Shown piece after piece: positions 1 through 5,275 of a DNA stretch of 5,537 nt. Origin of the DNA: Hungatella sp. UBA5982 (GTDB lineage Bacteria > Bacillota > Clostridia > Lachnospirales > Lachnospiraceae); assembly GCA_002429965.1 (NCBI GenBank), contig DJBG01000123.1:1-5537 (forward strand). The letters run 5' to 3'. How positions within the stretch are numbered: position 1 is the stretch's first letter; the number at the start of each line of letters is the position of its first letter. The position numbers were made by a program, and so were the translations under genes. The notes beneath the pieces are model-generated. The model searched no databases. It was not told where the DNA came from and saw nothing but the letters and a program-made list of their open reading frames with translations.

Positions 1-2
1 CT

Positions 3-665
3 ATGGATGAGGGCGGTATCTTTTACTTATTATACGACGAAGACAGCCTCTTATCCGCCCTTTCCACTTTTTTTAATGAAAACGGGGACTATGAATGCTG
101 CGCTTATACCCTTCCGTCAAACAGGCAGCAGGGATATTTCATGATGCTTTTAGAAGAGCTGATGAAGGAAACGGACGACAGTGACCTGGTCTTTCCTGTG
201 GAGGAAACCTGTGAGGATACTGTCCAAACCCTTAATGCCTTAGAAGCCTCCCTTTGGTATCAGGAGCATATGATGGAGCTTTCCTCTTCCGCCTTTTTGA
301 AAACCGGTTTGGTAAAAAACAACCTTTTTTCTGCGTCTCTTACGTTCTCCATGGTTACTGATGACAAAGAAGGACCTTCCTTATGTACCTTTCTGACAAA
401 GGACAGCCCTGTGGGTTCCTGCTATCTGGATTTCCGGGGACAGTCGGCCTATTTATATGGGTTTGAAATCGCAGAAAGCTTACGGAACCAGGGGCTTGGG
501 AACGCCTGCCTTTACCTGCTTTTGGAAACCTGTTTTACCAGGCCCGGCTCTGAAAAACTCAAAAAGATTTCTCTTCAGGTGTCCGGCCAAAATCTCCCTG
601 CCATGGCCTTGTATAGAAAAGCAGGCTTTCAAATTACAGAAAGCCTGTCCTATTATATATATTGA
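3..665 (+). CDS. Tandem GNAT-type N-acetyltransferase, probably 5'-truncated by the window edge
   Basis: Predicted acetyl-CoA-dependent N-acetyltransferase of the GNAT superfamily; substrate unknown. The C-terminal half (about residues 107-220) is a canonical GNAT fold. It has a beta-strand ending YLYGFEIAESLR, the acetyl-CoA pyrophosphate loop R161-N-Q-G164-L-G166, and the late motif ALYRKAGF (202-209). The N-terminal half looks like a second GNAT domain: residues 36-56 carry TLPSNRQQGYF followed by a leucine-rich helix, which matches the strand-loop-helix of motif A. The first strands and helices of that domain are missing, and only two bases precede the ATG with no visible ribosome binding site. 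The real start is therefore probably upstream of the window, and 220 residues is a minimum. The gene converges on the next one with three bases between stops. Family is confident; acetyl acceptor and true start are not. Confidence 0.8.
   Translation: MDEGGIFYLLYDEDSLLSALSTFFNENGDYECCAYTLPSNRQQGYFMMLLEELMKETDDSDLVFPVEETCEDTVQTLNALEASLWYQEHMMELSSSAFLKTGLVKNNLFSASLTFSMVTDDKEGPSLCTFLTKDSPVGSCYLDFRGQSAYLYGFEIAESLRNQGLGNACLYLLLETCFTRPGSEKLKKISLQVSGQNLPAMALYRKAGFQITESLSYYIY
616..647 (-). terminator. Intrinsic terminator of the minus-strand GNAT gene, embedded in the plus-strand coding sequence
   Basis: Read on the minus strand, CAGGCTTTC (647-639), an 8-base loop and GAAAGCCTG (630-622) form a perfect 9-bp stem, followed by CTTTTCT. 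It begins about 20 bases after the stop at 669, the usual place for a rho-independent terminator. On the plus strand the same bases encode the conserved end of the other GNAT protein (RKAGF onward). The T tract is short (four T), so efficiency is uncertain. Confidence 0.6.
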
Positions 666-668
666 ACA

Positions 669-1304
669 TTATTTTATTTCCCGGACCATGCAGTACTGTT
701 TTAGATGAAAATGCTTTTCCACAATACTGAAAACCTTGAAATCGAAATGTTCATAAAACTGCACATTGCTTTTATTATGTGTTTCCAGGGAAATCATGAG
801 CTTATTTTTGTCTGCGTAGTCAATGGCTTCCCTTAACAGGAGTGAGGATATCCCATGGTGCTGCATGGCAGGCCGCACAGCCAGATAAATAATATGCAGC
901 CGTTTCTCCTGGTTAAGGCGGTCCGTCCAGCTGGAATTTAAATAATCCCTTCCCTGGAGAAAATTCCAGAATGTTTTTAAAGTAGGGTCTTCCTTGATCA
1001 GATAACCGTCCGTTTTTAAAAGGGCGGCTGCTTCTGCCAGATAGTAATGAAAGGCATTATAAGGCTGGGATTCATCATCCACCACAAGGATCCCGTTAAT
1101 TTCCGGGCTGTCGGCATATATTTCACAGGTTTCTAAAAATTCCTCCATATCGCATTCAAATAATTCCGGGAGCAGACGGCTCCTGGTCTTCCCGTCAGGG
1201 ATCAGCCTGCAATAAAGCGGATCTCCGGCAAAGCATTCTGTCAGCAGTTCCTTTAATTTCTCCACATCTTCTTTTTTTACCCGGTACAATCGGTCGCTAT
1301 CCAT
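669..1304 (-). CDS. GNAT-family N-acetyltransferase (211 aa)
   Basis: Single-domain GNAT acetyltransferase; acetyl acceptor not predictable. The N-terminal part starts LYRVKKEDVEKLKELL, a typical first strand and helix. Residues about 134-157 form the core strand and pyrophosphate loop (IIYLAVRP then Q148-H-H-G151-I-S153). The last loop position is Ser instead of the usual Gly/Ala. Residues 177-190 carry NKSNVQFYEHFDFK, the usual late GNAT motif (Asn, then FYE.xGF), with Phe-Asp where most members have a Gly. The middle insert (about 50-130) is long and unusual in composition, probably the substrate side. The start is ATG at 1304, with GGAAGAGG upstream; an in-frame stop lies 27 bases before the ATG. 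It shares no clear similarity with the neighbouring GNAT protein beyond the fold, so this is not a recent duplication. Confidence 0.85.
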   Translation of the reverse strand: MDSDRLYRVKKEDVEKLKELLTECFAGDPLYCRLIPDGKTRSRLLPELFECDMEEFLETCEIYADSPEINGILVVDDESQPYNAFHYYLAEAAALLKTDGYLIKEDPTLKTFWNFLQGRDYLNSSWTDRLNQEKRLHIIYLAVRPAMQHHGISSLLLREAIDYADKNKLMISLETHNKSNVQFYEHFDFKVFSIVEKHFHLKQYCMVREIK

Positions 1305-1418
1305 AATCTCAAACCTCTTCCATTTCCTTTAAACTTCGTACCATTTTCCGTGGCGTGCATCCATTTCTCTTTTTCTTTTGCTTGATTCGTTGCTTGTAAT
1401 TCCCCCTCCAATATTATA
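1305..1418 (-). promoter_or_regulatory. Probable minus-strand promoter and leader of the GNAT gene
   Basis: A perfect TATAAT lies on the minus strand at 1418-1413, inside the same AT-rich block that serves the divergent gene. No good -35 box is visible at the right distance. If used, it gives a leader of about 100 bases. That leader begins with an anti-ribosome-like GGAGGGGG (about 1409-1402) and contains an 11-codon ATG frame (1364-1329, MDARHGKWYEV) that ends in frame with, and 24 bases ahead of, the GNAT start. Whether the leader does anything is unknown. Confidence 0.3.
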
Positions 1419-1427
1419 TAATATAAT
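1394..1427 (+). promoter_or_regulatory. SigA-type promoter of the PocR-receptor gene
   Basis: TTGTAA (1394-1399), a 17-base spacer and a perfect TATAAT (1417-1422), with a second overlapping TATAAT at 1422-1427. Transcription would start near 1429-1434, giving a leader of roughly 45 bases before the ATG at 1477. The spacer contains a C-rich run, and the surrounding TATA repeats also contain minus-strand -10 boxes, so this block probably fires both ways. Confidence 0.65.
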
Positions 1428-1476
1428 ATATAAAAGTTGTACAGCACTTTACTACAGAAAGGGCGGAAAAAAGAGT

Positions 1477-2256
1477 ATGATTGACATCAAAAAATTTATT
1501 GATCTAAATGCTTTGCAGAAAATCCAGGATCAATTTTCCGACTCCACCGGCCTGGCAGCCATTGCGGTAGACGCAGAAGGCAATTACATAACAAAGGCAA
1601 GTAATTTTTCAGATTTTTGCATGAAATACACCAGAGGGAGCCAGGAAGGCCTCCGTCGGTGCCAAAAATGCGATGCGGAAGGCAGCGGATCCTATTTCTG
1701 CCATGCAGGCCTTATGGACTTTTCCACCGACATCATCATAAACGGCGAAAAAGTGGGCGCCATCCTGGGAGGACAGGTGCTCCCGAAAGAACCTGAGGAA
1801 GAAAAATTCCGAAGCATCGCAAAGGAGATCGGCGTGAGCGAAAGCTCCTACGTGGAAGCACTGAAAAAGATTCCGGTCCGGTCCGAACAGATGATCCGGG
1901 CTTCCGCCCAAATGTTGGGAAACATCGTAAACCAATTGGTCAATCTTGAGTATATGAGGGCTATCACGCAAAAAAGAAACGACGTTCTTGATTCTGAAAT
2001 AGGAAACATACAAAGATCCTTAAGCGAGGTGACAGATCGGACCCGTGATCTCCAAAAGGTTGCCTCCATGGAAAGCATCCTCTCCATCAACGCCTCCATC
2101 GAAGCCGCCAGAGCGGGAGAAGCAGGGGTAGGCTTTGCCGTAGTGGCCAGAGAGTTTGGAGACATATCAAAAAGCTCCGGATCTGTCTATCAAAGGATCC
2201 ATGAGCTTGTTGGAGAGATCGGAAATTCCGTAAGGAACTTAACGGAAATCGACTAA
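1477..2256 (+). CDS. Soluble PocR-domain sensor with a miniature methyl-accepting chemotaxis signalling tip
   Basis: Predicted cytoplasmic sensory protein of 259 residues. Residues about 8-158 form a PocR ligand-binding domain, a PAS-like fold predicted to sense small hydrocarbon derivatives. Signs are the early helix, the strand GLAAIAVDAEGN, cysteines C48, C62, C65 and C75 (CQKC then YFCHAGL), and GEKVGAILGGQV. A helix (about 159-204) leads to NASIEAARAGEAGVGF (205-220), the conserved chemoreceptor hairpin tip that binds CheA/CheW, followed by a return helix to residue 257. There are no membrane segments, no HAMP domain and no long methylation helices. The start is ATG 1477, with AAAGGGCGG ten bases upstream. 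The frame is open back to a TTG at 1378, but that would run through the promoter. It may feed the chemotaxis array or act as a stand-alone sensor; ligand and partner are unknown. Confidence 0.85.
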   Translation: MIDIKKFIDLNALQKIQDQFSDSTGLAAIAVDAEGNYITKASNFSDFCMKYTRGSQEGLRRCQKCDAEGSGSYFCHAGLMDFSTDIIINGEKVGAILGGQVLPKEPEEEKFRSIAKEIGVSESSYVEALKKIPVRSEQMIRASAQMLGNIVNQLVNLEYMRAITQKRNDVLDSEIGNIQRSLSEVTDRTRDLQKVASMESILSINASIEAARAGEAGVGFAVVAREFGDISKSSGSVYQRIHELVGEIGNSVRNLTEID

Positions 2257-2261
2257 GATAT

Positions 2262-2304
2262 AAAAAGTGAGGAAAGCCTGCTATAAAGCTTTTCCTCACT
2301 TTTT
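2262..2304. terminator. Bidirectional intrinsic terminator between convergent genes
   Basis: AAAAAGTGAGGAAA (2262-2275) pairs with TTTCCTCACTTTTT (2291-2304), a 14-bp stem with A-run on one side and T-run on the other. Two more G-C pairs are possible across a one-base bulge. It lies six bases after the PocR-receptor stop and about 18 bases after the yebC stop on the opposite strand, so it can end both transcripts. Confidence 0.9.
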
Positions 2305-2321
2305 CATTTTGTATATAAACA

Positions 2322-3050
2322 TTATTCATCCCAGTTATGATAAGTGGCCTGGACGTCATCTTCTACATCAAGAAGATCCATAAGCCGGTTCATCTTCTTA
2401 ATGGAATCTTCATCCGTCAGTTCCACCCATGTCTGAGGAATCATGGTAACGCTCGCTTCCACCATAGGAATGCCTGCAGCTTCCAATGCTTCACGCACTC
2501 CGCTGAATTCCTCCGGTCCGGTAATTACCTCAAAGCTGTCCTCTTCCTCAGAGAAATCTTCTGCTCCTGCTTCAAGAGAAATCATCATCAGCTCATCAGG
2601 ATCCATATCACATTCTTCTTTATCAATGATGATCTGGCCTTTTTTATCAAACATAAAGGATACACAGCCGGGAGTTCCTACATTGCCGCCGCCTTTGGTA
2701 AATGCATTTCTTACGTTTGCTGCAGTCCGGTTCTTATTATCTGTCAGTGTATCTACGATGATTGCAACCCCATTTGGGCCGTATCCTTCGTATGTAATGG
2801 TTTCATAATTGACAGAACCTGCATCGCCGGCTGCTTTTTTAATTCCGCGGTCAATGGTATCGTTGGGCATATTACTGGTCTTCGCCTTTGCGATAATATC
2901 ACGGAGCTTACTATTGTTTGCAGGGTCAGGTCCGCCTTCTTTCACCGCTACCGCCAATTCTCTTCCAATGATAGTGAAAACCTTGCCTTTTGCAGCATCG
3001 TTTTTCTCTTTTTTGTGTTTAATATTCGCGAACTTTGAATGTCCTGACAT
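2322..3050 (-). CDS. yebC: YebC/TACO1-family protein (YebC/PmpR)
   Basis: Cytoplasmic protein of 242 residues, full family length. The N-terminus MSGHSKFANIKHKKEKND and the following GKVFTIIGREL are the family signature. The middle has YEGYGPNGVAIIVD (87-100), LTDNKNRTAANVR (102-114) and KGGGNVGTPGCVSFMFDKKG (119-138), all diagnostic. Position 7 is Phe where many homologues have Trp. The family was long annotated as a transcriptional regulator (PmpR, YebC). Work on the mitochondrial relative TACO1 and on bacterial members points to a ribosome-associated role that relieves stalling at proline-rich stretches, so the 'DNA-binding regulator' label should be treated with caution. The start is ATG 3050, with AAAAGGAG ten bases upstream and its own promoter. 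It is monocistronic between that promoter and the shared terminator. Confidence 0.95.
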   Translation of the reverse strand: MSGHSKFANIKHKKEKNDAAKGKVFTIIGRELAVAVKEGGPDPANNSKLRDIIAKAKTSNMPNDTIDRGIKKAAGDAGSVNYETITYEGYGPNGVAIIVDTLTDNKNRTAANVRNAFTKGGGNVGTPGCVSFMFDKKGQIIIDKEECDMDPDELMMISLEAGAEDFSEEEDSFEVITGPEEFSGVREALEAAGIPMVEASVTMIPQTWVELTDEDSIKKMNRLMDLLDVEDDVQATYHNWDE

Positions 3051-3116
3051 TGTTCCAACACTCCTTTTCTTTCTCTACTTCGTCCTTATAATCTCTAAAA
3101 AGTCAACATCTTTTCC

Positions 3117-3145
3117 ATTTTAGCACTAATTTTTTCATCTTGCAA
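3117..3145 (-). promoter_or_regulatory. SigA-type extended -10 promoter of yebC
   Basis: Minus strand TTGCAA (3145-3140), a 17-base spacer and TAAAAT (3122-3117), with TG at the extended -10 position (TGCTAAAAT). The predicted start near 3110 gives a leader of about 60 bases. Its -35 box directly abuts the T tract of the upstream gene's candidate terminator. Confidence 0.65.
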
Positions 3146-3207
3146 GAAAAATAACGCACAGCCGCCGATTCCCCATTAATCCGGGTACAAATGACAGCTG
3201 TGCCGTT
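3146..3207 (-). terminator. Candidate terminator of the CNNM-type gene
   Basis: On the minus strand AACGGCACAGC (3207-3197) can pair with GCTGTGCGTT (3162-3153) with one bulged base, followed by ATTTTTCT. The loop is about 34 bases and can hold a small inner CCC/GGGG hairpin. It starts directly at the stop codon. The long loop makes this weaker than the terminator at 2262-2304. Confidence 0.45.
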
Positions 3208-4614
3208 TTACATTTTTTCCTCTGAGGATTCCATGCGGATCTCCAATTTTCTAAACTCCGGGTCTTCCTCCTGCTTCTCTTCCGGTTCCTCTTTCCGGAC
3301 CCGGATCGTGTGAATGATCTTATTTTCCACACGAAGAATTTTGAAACAATATCCCAGAATGGATACCTCCGTCTCTTCCCCTTCCTGGGGAATCCGGTCC
3401 AGCCTGGAAATCAACAAGCCGTTTATGGTATCATAGGAGTCATAATCCTCCTCATCAAACTCAATGTTCAAGGCTCTTTCCACTTCTTCCAGAGGAGTCA
3501 TGCCATTGATTACATAGGAACCGTCGTCTGAGGGGACAATGTATTCTTCATCTACATCATATTCGTCCATGATATTGCCCACGATCTCTTCCAGAATATC
3601 TTCCATTGTCACGATACCCGCCGTCTGCCCATACTCATCCACAACGATTACCATATGGATCTTTCTGGTCTGCATTTCCTTAAATAAGGTATCGATATTC
3701 CTGGTTTCCGGAATGAAATGAGCCTCTCTGAGAAGCCCTTCGATCTCCCACAACTGGCGGGACGCATTCCTTTTATTTTCCACAGCAATAAGAGCATCCT
3801 TCATATGAAGGACCCCGATAATATCATCTACATCCTTTTTATAAATCGGATAACGGGAATTAAATCCCTCTTTCAGTATAAAATTCACAGCCTCCCGAAG
3901 AGTGATGTCGCCATCCAAAGCGACAAGATTCTTCCGGTGGGTCATAATATCCCCGGCTTCCTTATCATTCAGTTCGAAGATGTTTGTAATCATCTCCGCT
4001 TCTCTGGCCTCTAAAACGCCCTGTTCATGGCCTTCGTTCACCATGGACATGATGTCCTCTTCTGTAACGTTCTCATTATCTGATGCCATATCGATTCCCA
4101 GCAGCTTTAAGACAAAGTGAGCCACCACATTTGCCAGCCAGGTAAAGGGGATAACAGGTATCATAATGATGGATACTGCAGACAGCATCCGATACCCCCA
4201 TCTTTCAGGGTTTTCCGCTGCACAGCGTTTTGGAATAATGATTCCAAAGCTGATCAAAAGTACGACCAGTACAACAGAAACCAGCAACAGGCTGATAAGG
4301 GATATCCACTTGCTGGGATAAGCCCCACCTCTTGTCAGGACAGTCCCAAGCCTTGCTCCAAGCTGCTCCAAAACAAAAGCCCCGGTTACCATACCGATTA
4401 AATTTGTGGTGATCTGGATAGTATTTACAAACCTGGTCGGCCTGTTTACAATATGTAACAGCTTCGCGGCCTTTTTACTACCCTCTTCCATCTGATGCTC
4501 CAGTTCGCCTGTATTCACGTTTTGGATAGCTGATCCAAATCCATAGAATATTGCGTCCAACACGATAAAAGCAATAAAAATAATCACGCTTATAAGCGGA
4601 TTGCCATCGTCCAT
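3208..4614 (-). CDS. CNNM/CorB-CorC-type membrane protein with CBS pair (hemolysin-family annotation)
   Basis: Integral membrane protein of 468 residues, commonly annotated as hemolysin or CorC/HlyC family; relatives are linked to Mg2+ export or homeostasis. The order is: DUF21/CNNM transmembrane domain (about 5-175) with hydrophobic segments near 7-30, 62-84, 103-127 and 141-170; a CBS pair (about 221-278 and 296-352, with DIMTHRKNLVALD and VIVVDEYGQTAGIVTMEDILEEIVG); then a CorC/HlyC C-terminal domain (about 355-440, YVINGMTPLEEV and YDTINGLLISRLDRIP). A charged Glu/Lys tail follows. The cytoplasmic part is well conserved. In the membrane part, the usual FFSASE-type segment reads FYGFGS (23-28) and the usual GE.xPK reads G124-I-I-I-P-K. 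The expected polar and acidic ion-site residues are therefore absent. The start is ATG 4614, with AAAAGGAG 12 bases upstream. It has its own promoter. Transport activity should not be assumed. Confidence 0.88.
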   Translation of the reverse strand: MDDGNPLISVIIFIAFIVLDAIFYGFGSAIQNVNTGELEHQMEEGSKKAAKLLHIVNRPTRFVNTIQITTNLIGMVTGAFVLEQLGARLGTVLTRGGAYPSKWISLISLLLVSVVLVVLLISFGIIIPKRCAAENPERWGYRMLSAVSIIMIPVIPFTWLANVVAHFVLKLLGIDMASDNENVTEEDIMSMVNEGHEQGVLEAREAEMITNIFELNDKEAGDIMTHRKNLVALDGDITLREAVNFILKEGFNSRYPIYKKDVDDIIGVLHMKDALIAVENKRNASRQLWEIEGLLREAHFIPETRNIDTLFKEMQTRKIHMVIVVDEYGQTAGIVTMEDILEEIVGNIMDEYDVDEEYIVPSDDGSYVINGMTPLEEVERALNIEFDEEDYDSYDTINGLLISRLDRIPQEGEETEVSILGYCFKILRVENKIIHTIRVRKEEPEEKQEEDPEFRKLEIRMESSEEKM

Positions 4615-4673
4615 TCTAAAAATCTACTCCTTTTGTCCATTATCATTCGTATTTTTTCATGTAACTATTTAGA

Positions 4674-4702
4674 AATATACCATTTTCTCAGTAATCCGTC
4701 AA
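4674..4702 (-). promoter_or_regulatory. Strong SigA-type extended -10 promoter of the CNNM-type gene
   Basis: Minus strand TTGACG (4702-4697), a 17-base spacer and TATATT (4679-4674), with TG at the extended -10 position (TGGTATATT). This is the best promoter match in the window. The predicted start near 4667 gives a leader of about 55 bases, too short for a known Mg2+ riboswitch. The -35 box falls inside a repeat that also occurs upstream of mazF. Confidence 0.75.
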
Positions 4703-4715
4703 GGAAGTTCGATTC
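4695..4715 (+). repeat. Left copy of imperfect direct repeat flanking mazF
   Basis: TCCGTCAA followed directly by GGAAGTTCGATTC. The same two blocks recur at 5081-5108 in the same order and orientation, with one mismatch and a 7-base insertion between them. This copy lies seven bases past the mazF stop and supplies the -35 box of the next gene. Confidence 0.5.
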
Positions 4716-4722
4716 TGGTGAA

Positions 4723-5070
4723 CTATGTATCCAGTTCCAGGCTCACCCTTAATGCACAGTCCACTTCCTGCTGCAGCTCGTCATCGATATGGCAGATCTT
4801 TTCCTTCAGCCTCTGCTTATCAATGGTACGAAGCTGTTCTAATAGGATTACTGAATCCTTGATCATATCGCATTTTTTGGTATCCAGCTCCACATGGGTG
4901 GGAAGCTTTGCCTTATTCATTCTTGATGTAATTGCCGCACAGATTACAGTAGGGCTGTGCTTATTGCCTATGTCGTTCTGTATAATAAGAACCGGACGGA
5001 TCCCGCCCTGCTCAGAACCGACCACCGGTCTTAGATCGGCATAATAAATGTCTCCACGTCTGATTATCAC
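4723..5070 (-). CDS. mazF: MazF/NdoA (EndoA/PemK-type) mRNA interferase toxin
   Basis: Ribosome-independent endoribonuclease toxin of the MazF family, 115 residues, close to the length of Bacillus subtilis NdoA. Signature segments are [51 protein letters not shown] and [17 protein letters not shown]. The residues corresponding to the catalytic pair of the B. subtilis enzyme, R25 and T48, are both present, so it looks active. I chose the GTG at 5070: it reproduces the NdoA N-terminus and has GGAG nine bases upstream. A TTG at 5088 would add six unconserved residues and absorb the ribosome binding site. It follows alr, as in Bacillus, but no antitoxin gene is readable in between. No clear own promoter or terminator was found, so it probably depends on transcription from alr. 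Cleavage specificity cannot be read from sequence alone. Confidence 0.93.
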   Translation of the reverse strand: MIIRRGDIYYADLRPVVGSEQGGIRPVLIIQNDIGNKHSPTVICAAITSRMNKAKLPTHVELDTKKCDMIKDSVILLEQLRTIDKQRLKEKICHIDDELQQEVDCALRVSLELDT

Positions 5071-5080
5071 ACTCTCACAC

Positions 5081-5108
5081 TCCGTCAATTATTTAGGAAG
5101 TCCGATTC
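5081..5108 (+). repeat. Right copy of imperfect direct repeat flanking mazF
   Basis: TCCGTCAA, then TTATTTA, then GGAAGTCCGATTC. It matches the copy at 4695-4715 except for one C/T difference and the 7-base insertion. Here the block includes the mazF ribosome binding site region instead of a -35 box. Confidence 0.5.
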
Positions 5109-5165
5109 GCTTAAAGGCTCACCGAACGGCTTATTTGCCAAATTCAGGCGGTACAACCCTTTCCT
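5085..5165 (-). pseudogene. Possible decayed antitoxin C-terminus (speculative)
   Basis: An open frame of 26 codons between two stops ends in TGA just before the mazF ribosome binding site, where an antitoxin gene would be expected to end. It reads RKGLYRLNLANKPFGEPL followed by SESDFLNN. The RKG..RLNLA start vaguely resembles the RRGYMEMAKINL region of Bacillus NdoAI. There is no properly spaced start codon, and the match is too short to trust. It may equally be chance. Confidence 0.15.
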
Positions 5166-5275
5166 TCATTCGTCAAATTATGCCTAAGTCTAGTATTGAC
5201 CTTCTTTGACTCGAGTATTCACTTAAGTTTTTCCGCCGCATACCTTATCATATGTTTTGGACATGGAGTATGTTA

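Larger units (their letters stand above)
5071..5275 (-). other. alr-mazF spacer without a readable antitoxin gene
   Basis: 205 bases in the place where Bacillus carries the ndoAI antitoxin gene. On the minus strand all three frames are repeatedly stopped. The longest ATG frame is 22 codons (start at about 5242, MRRKNLSEYSSQRRSILDLG then two more residues). A start-less 26-codon frame ends at 5085. I saw no convincing promoter or terminator. The pentamer TTGAC/GTCAA occurs four times. An untranslated leader or a decayed gene are both possible. Confidence 0.5.

Noticed and set aside
457..708. Second plus-strand frame overlapping the end of the first GNAT gene
   Set aside because: It is a frame shadow rich in Cys, Lys and Pro with no ribosome binding site, and it overlaps a conserved GNAT core.
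1378..1476. Upstream TTG extension of the PocR-receptor gene
   Set aside because: The extension would be encoded by the promoter itself, and the ATG at 1477 has a well placed ribosome binding site.
2337..3038. Long plus-strand open frame opposite yebC
   Set aside because: It is the antisense shadow of a strongly conserved gene, is rich in Cys/Phe/Ile as shadows often are, and has no recognisable family or ribosome binding site.
4615..4673. Possible Mg2+ riboswitch upstream of the CNNM-type gene
   Set aside because: The leader predicted from the promoter is only about 55 bases and shows no stable hairpin or terminator.
4703..4716. tRNA T-arm-like GTTCGATTC
   Set aside because: The flanking bases do not form a T stem, and no anticodon arm, D arm or acceptor stem is present nearby.
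5071..5088. TTG start adding six residues to MazF
   Set aside because: The added residues have no counterpart in NdoA and the GGAG serving the GTG start would lie within the coding sequence.
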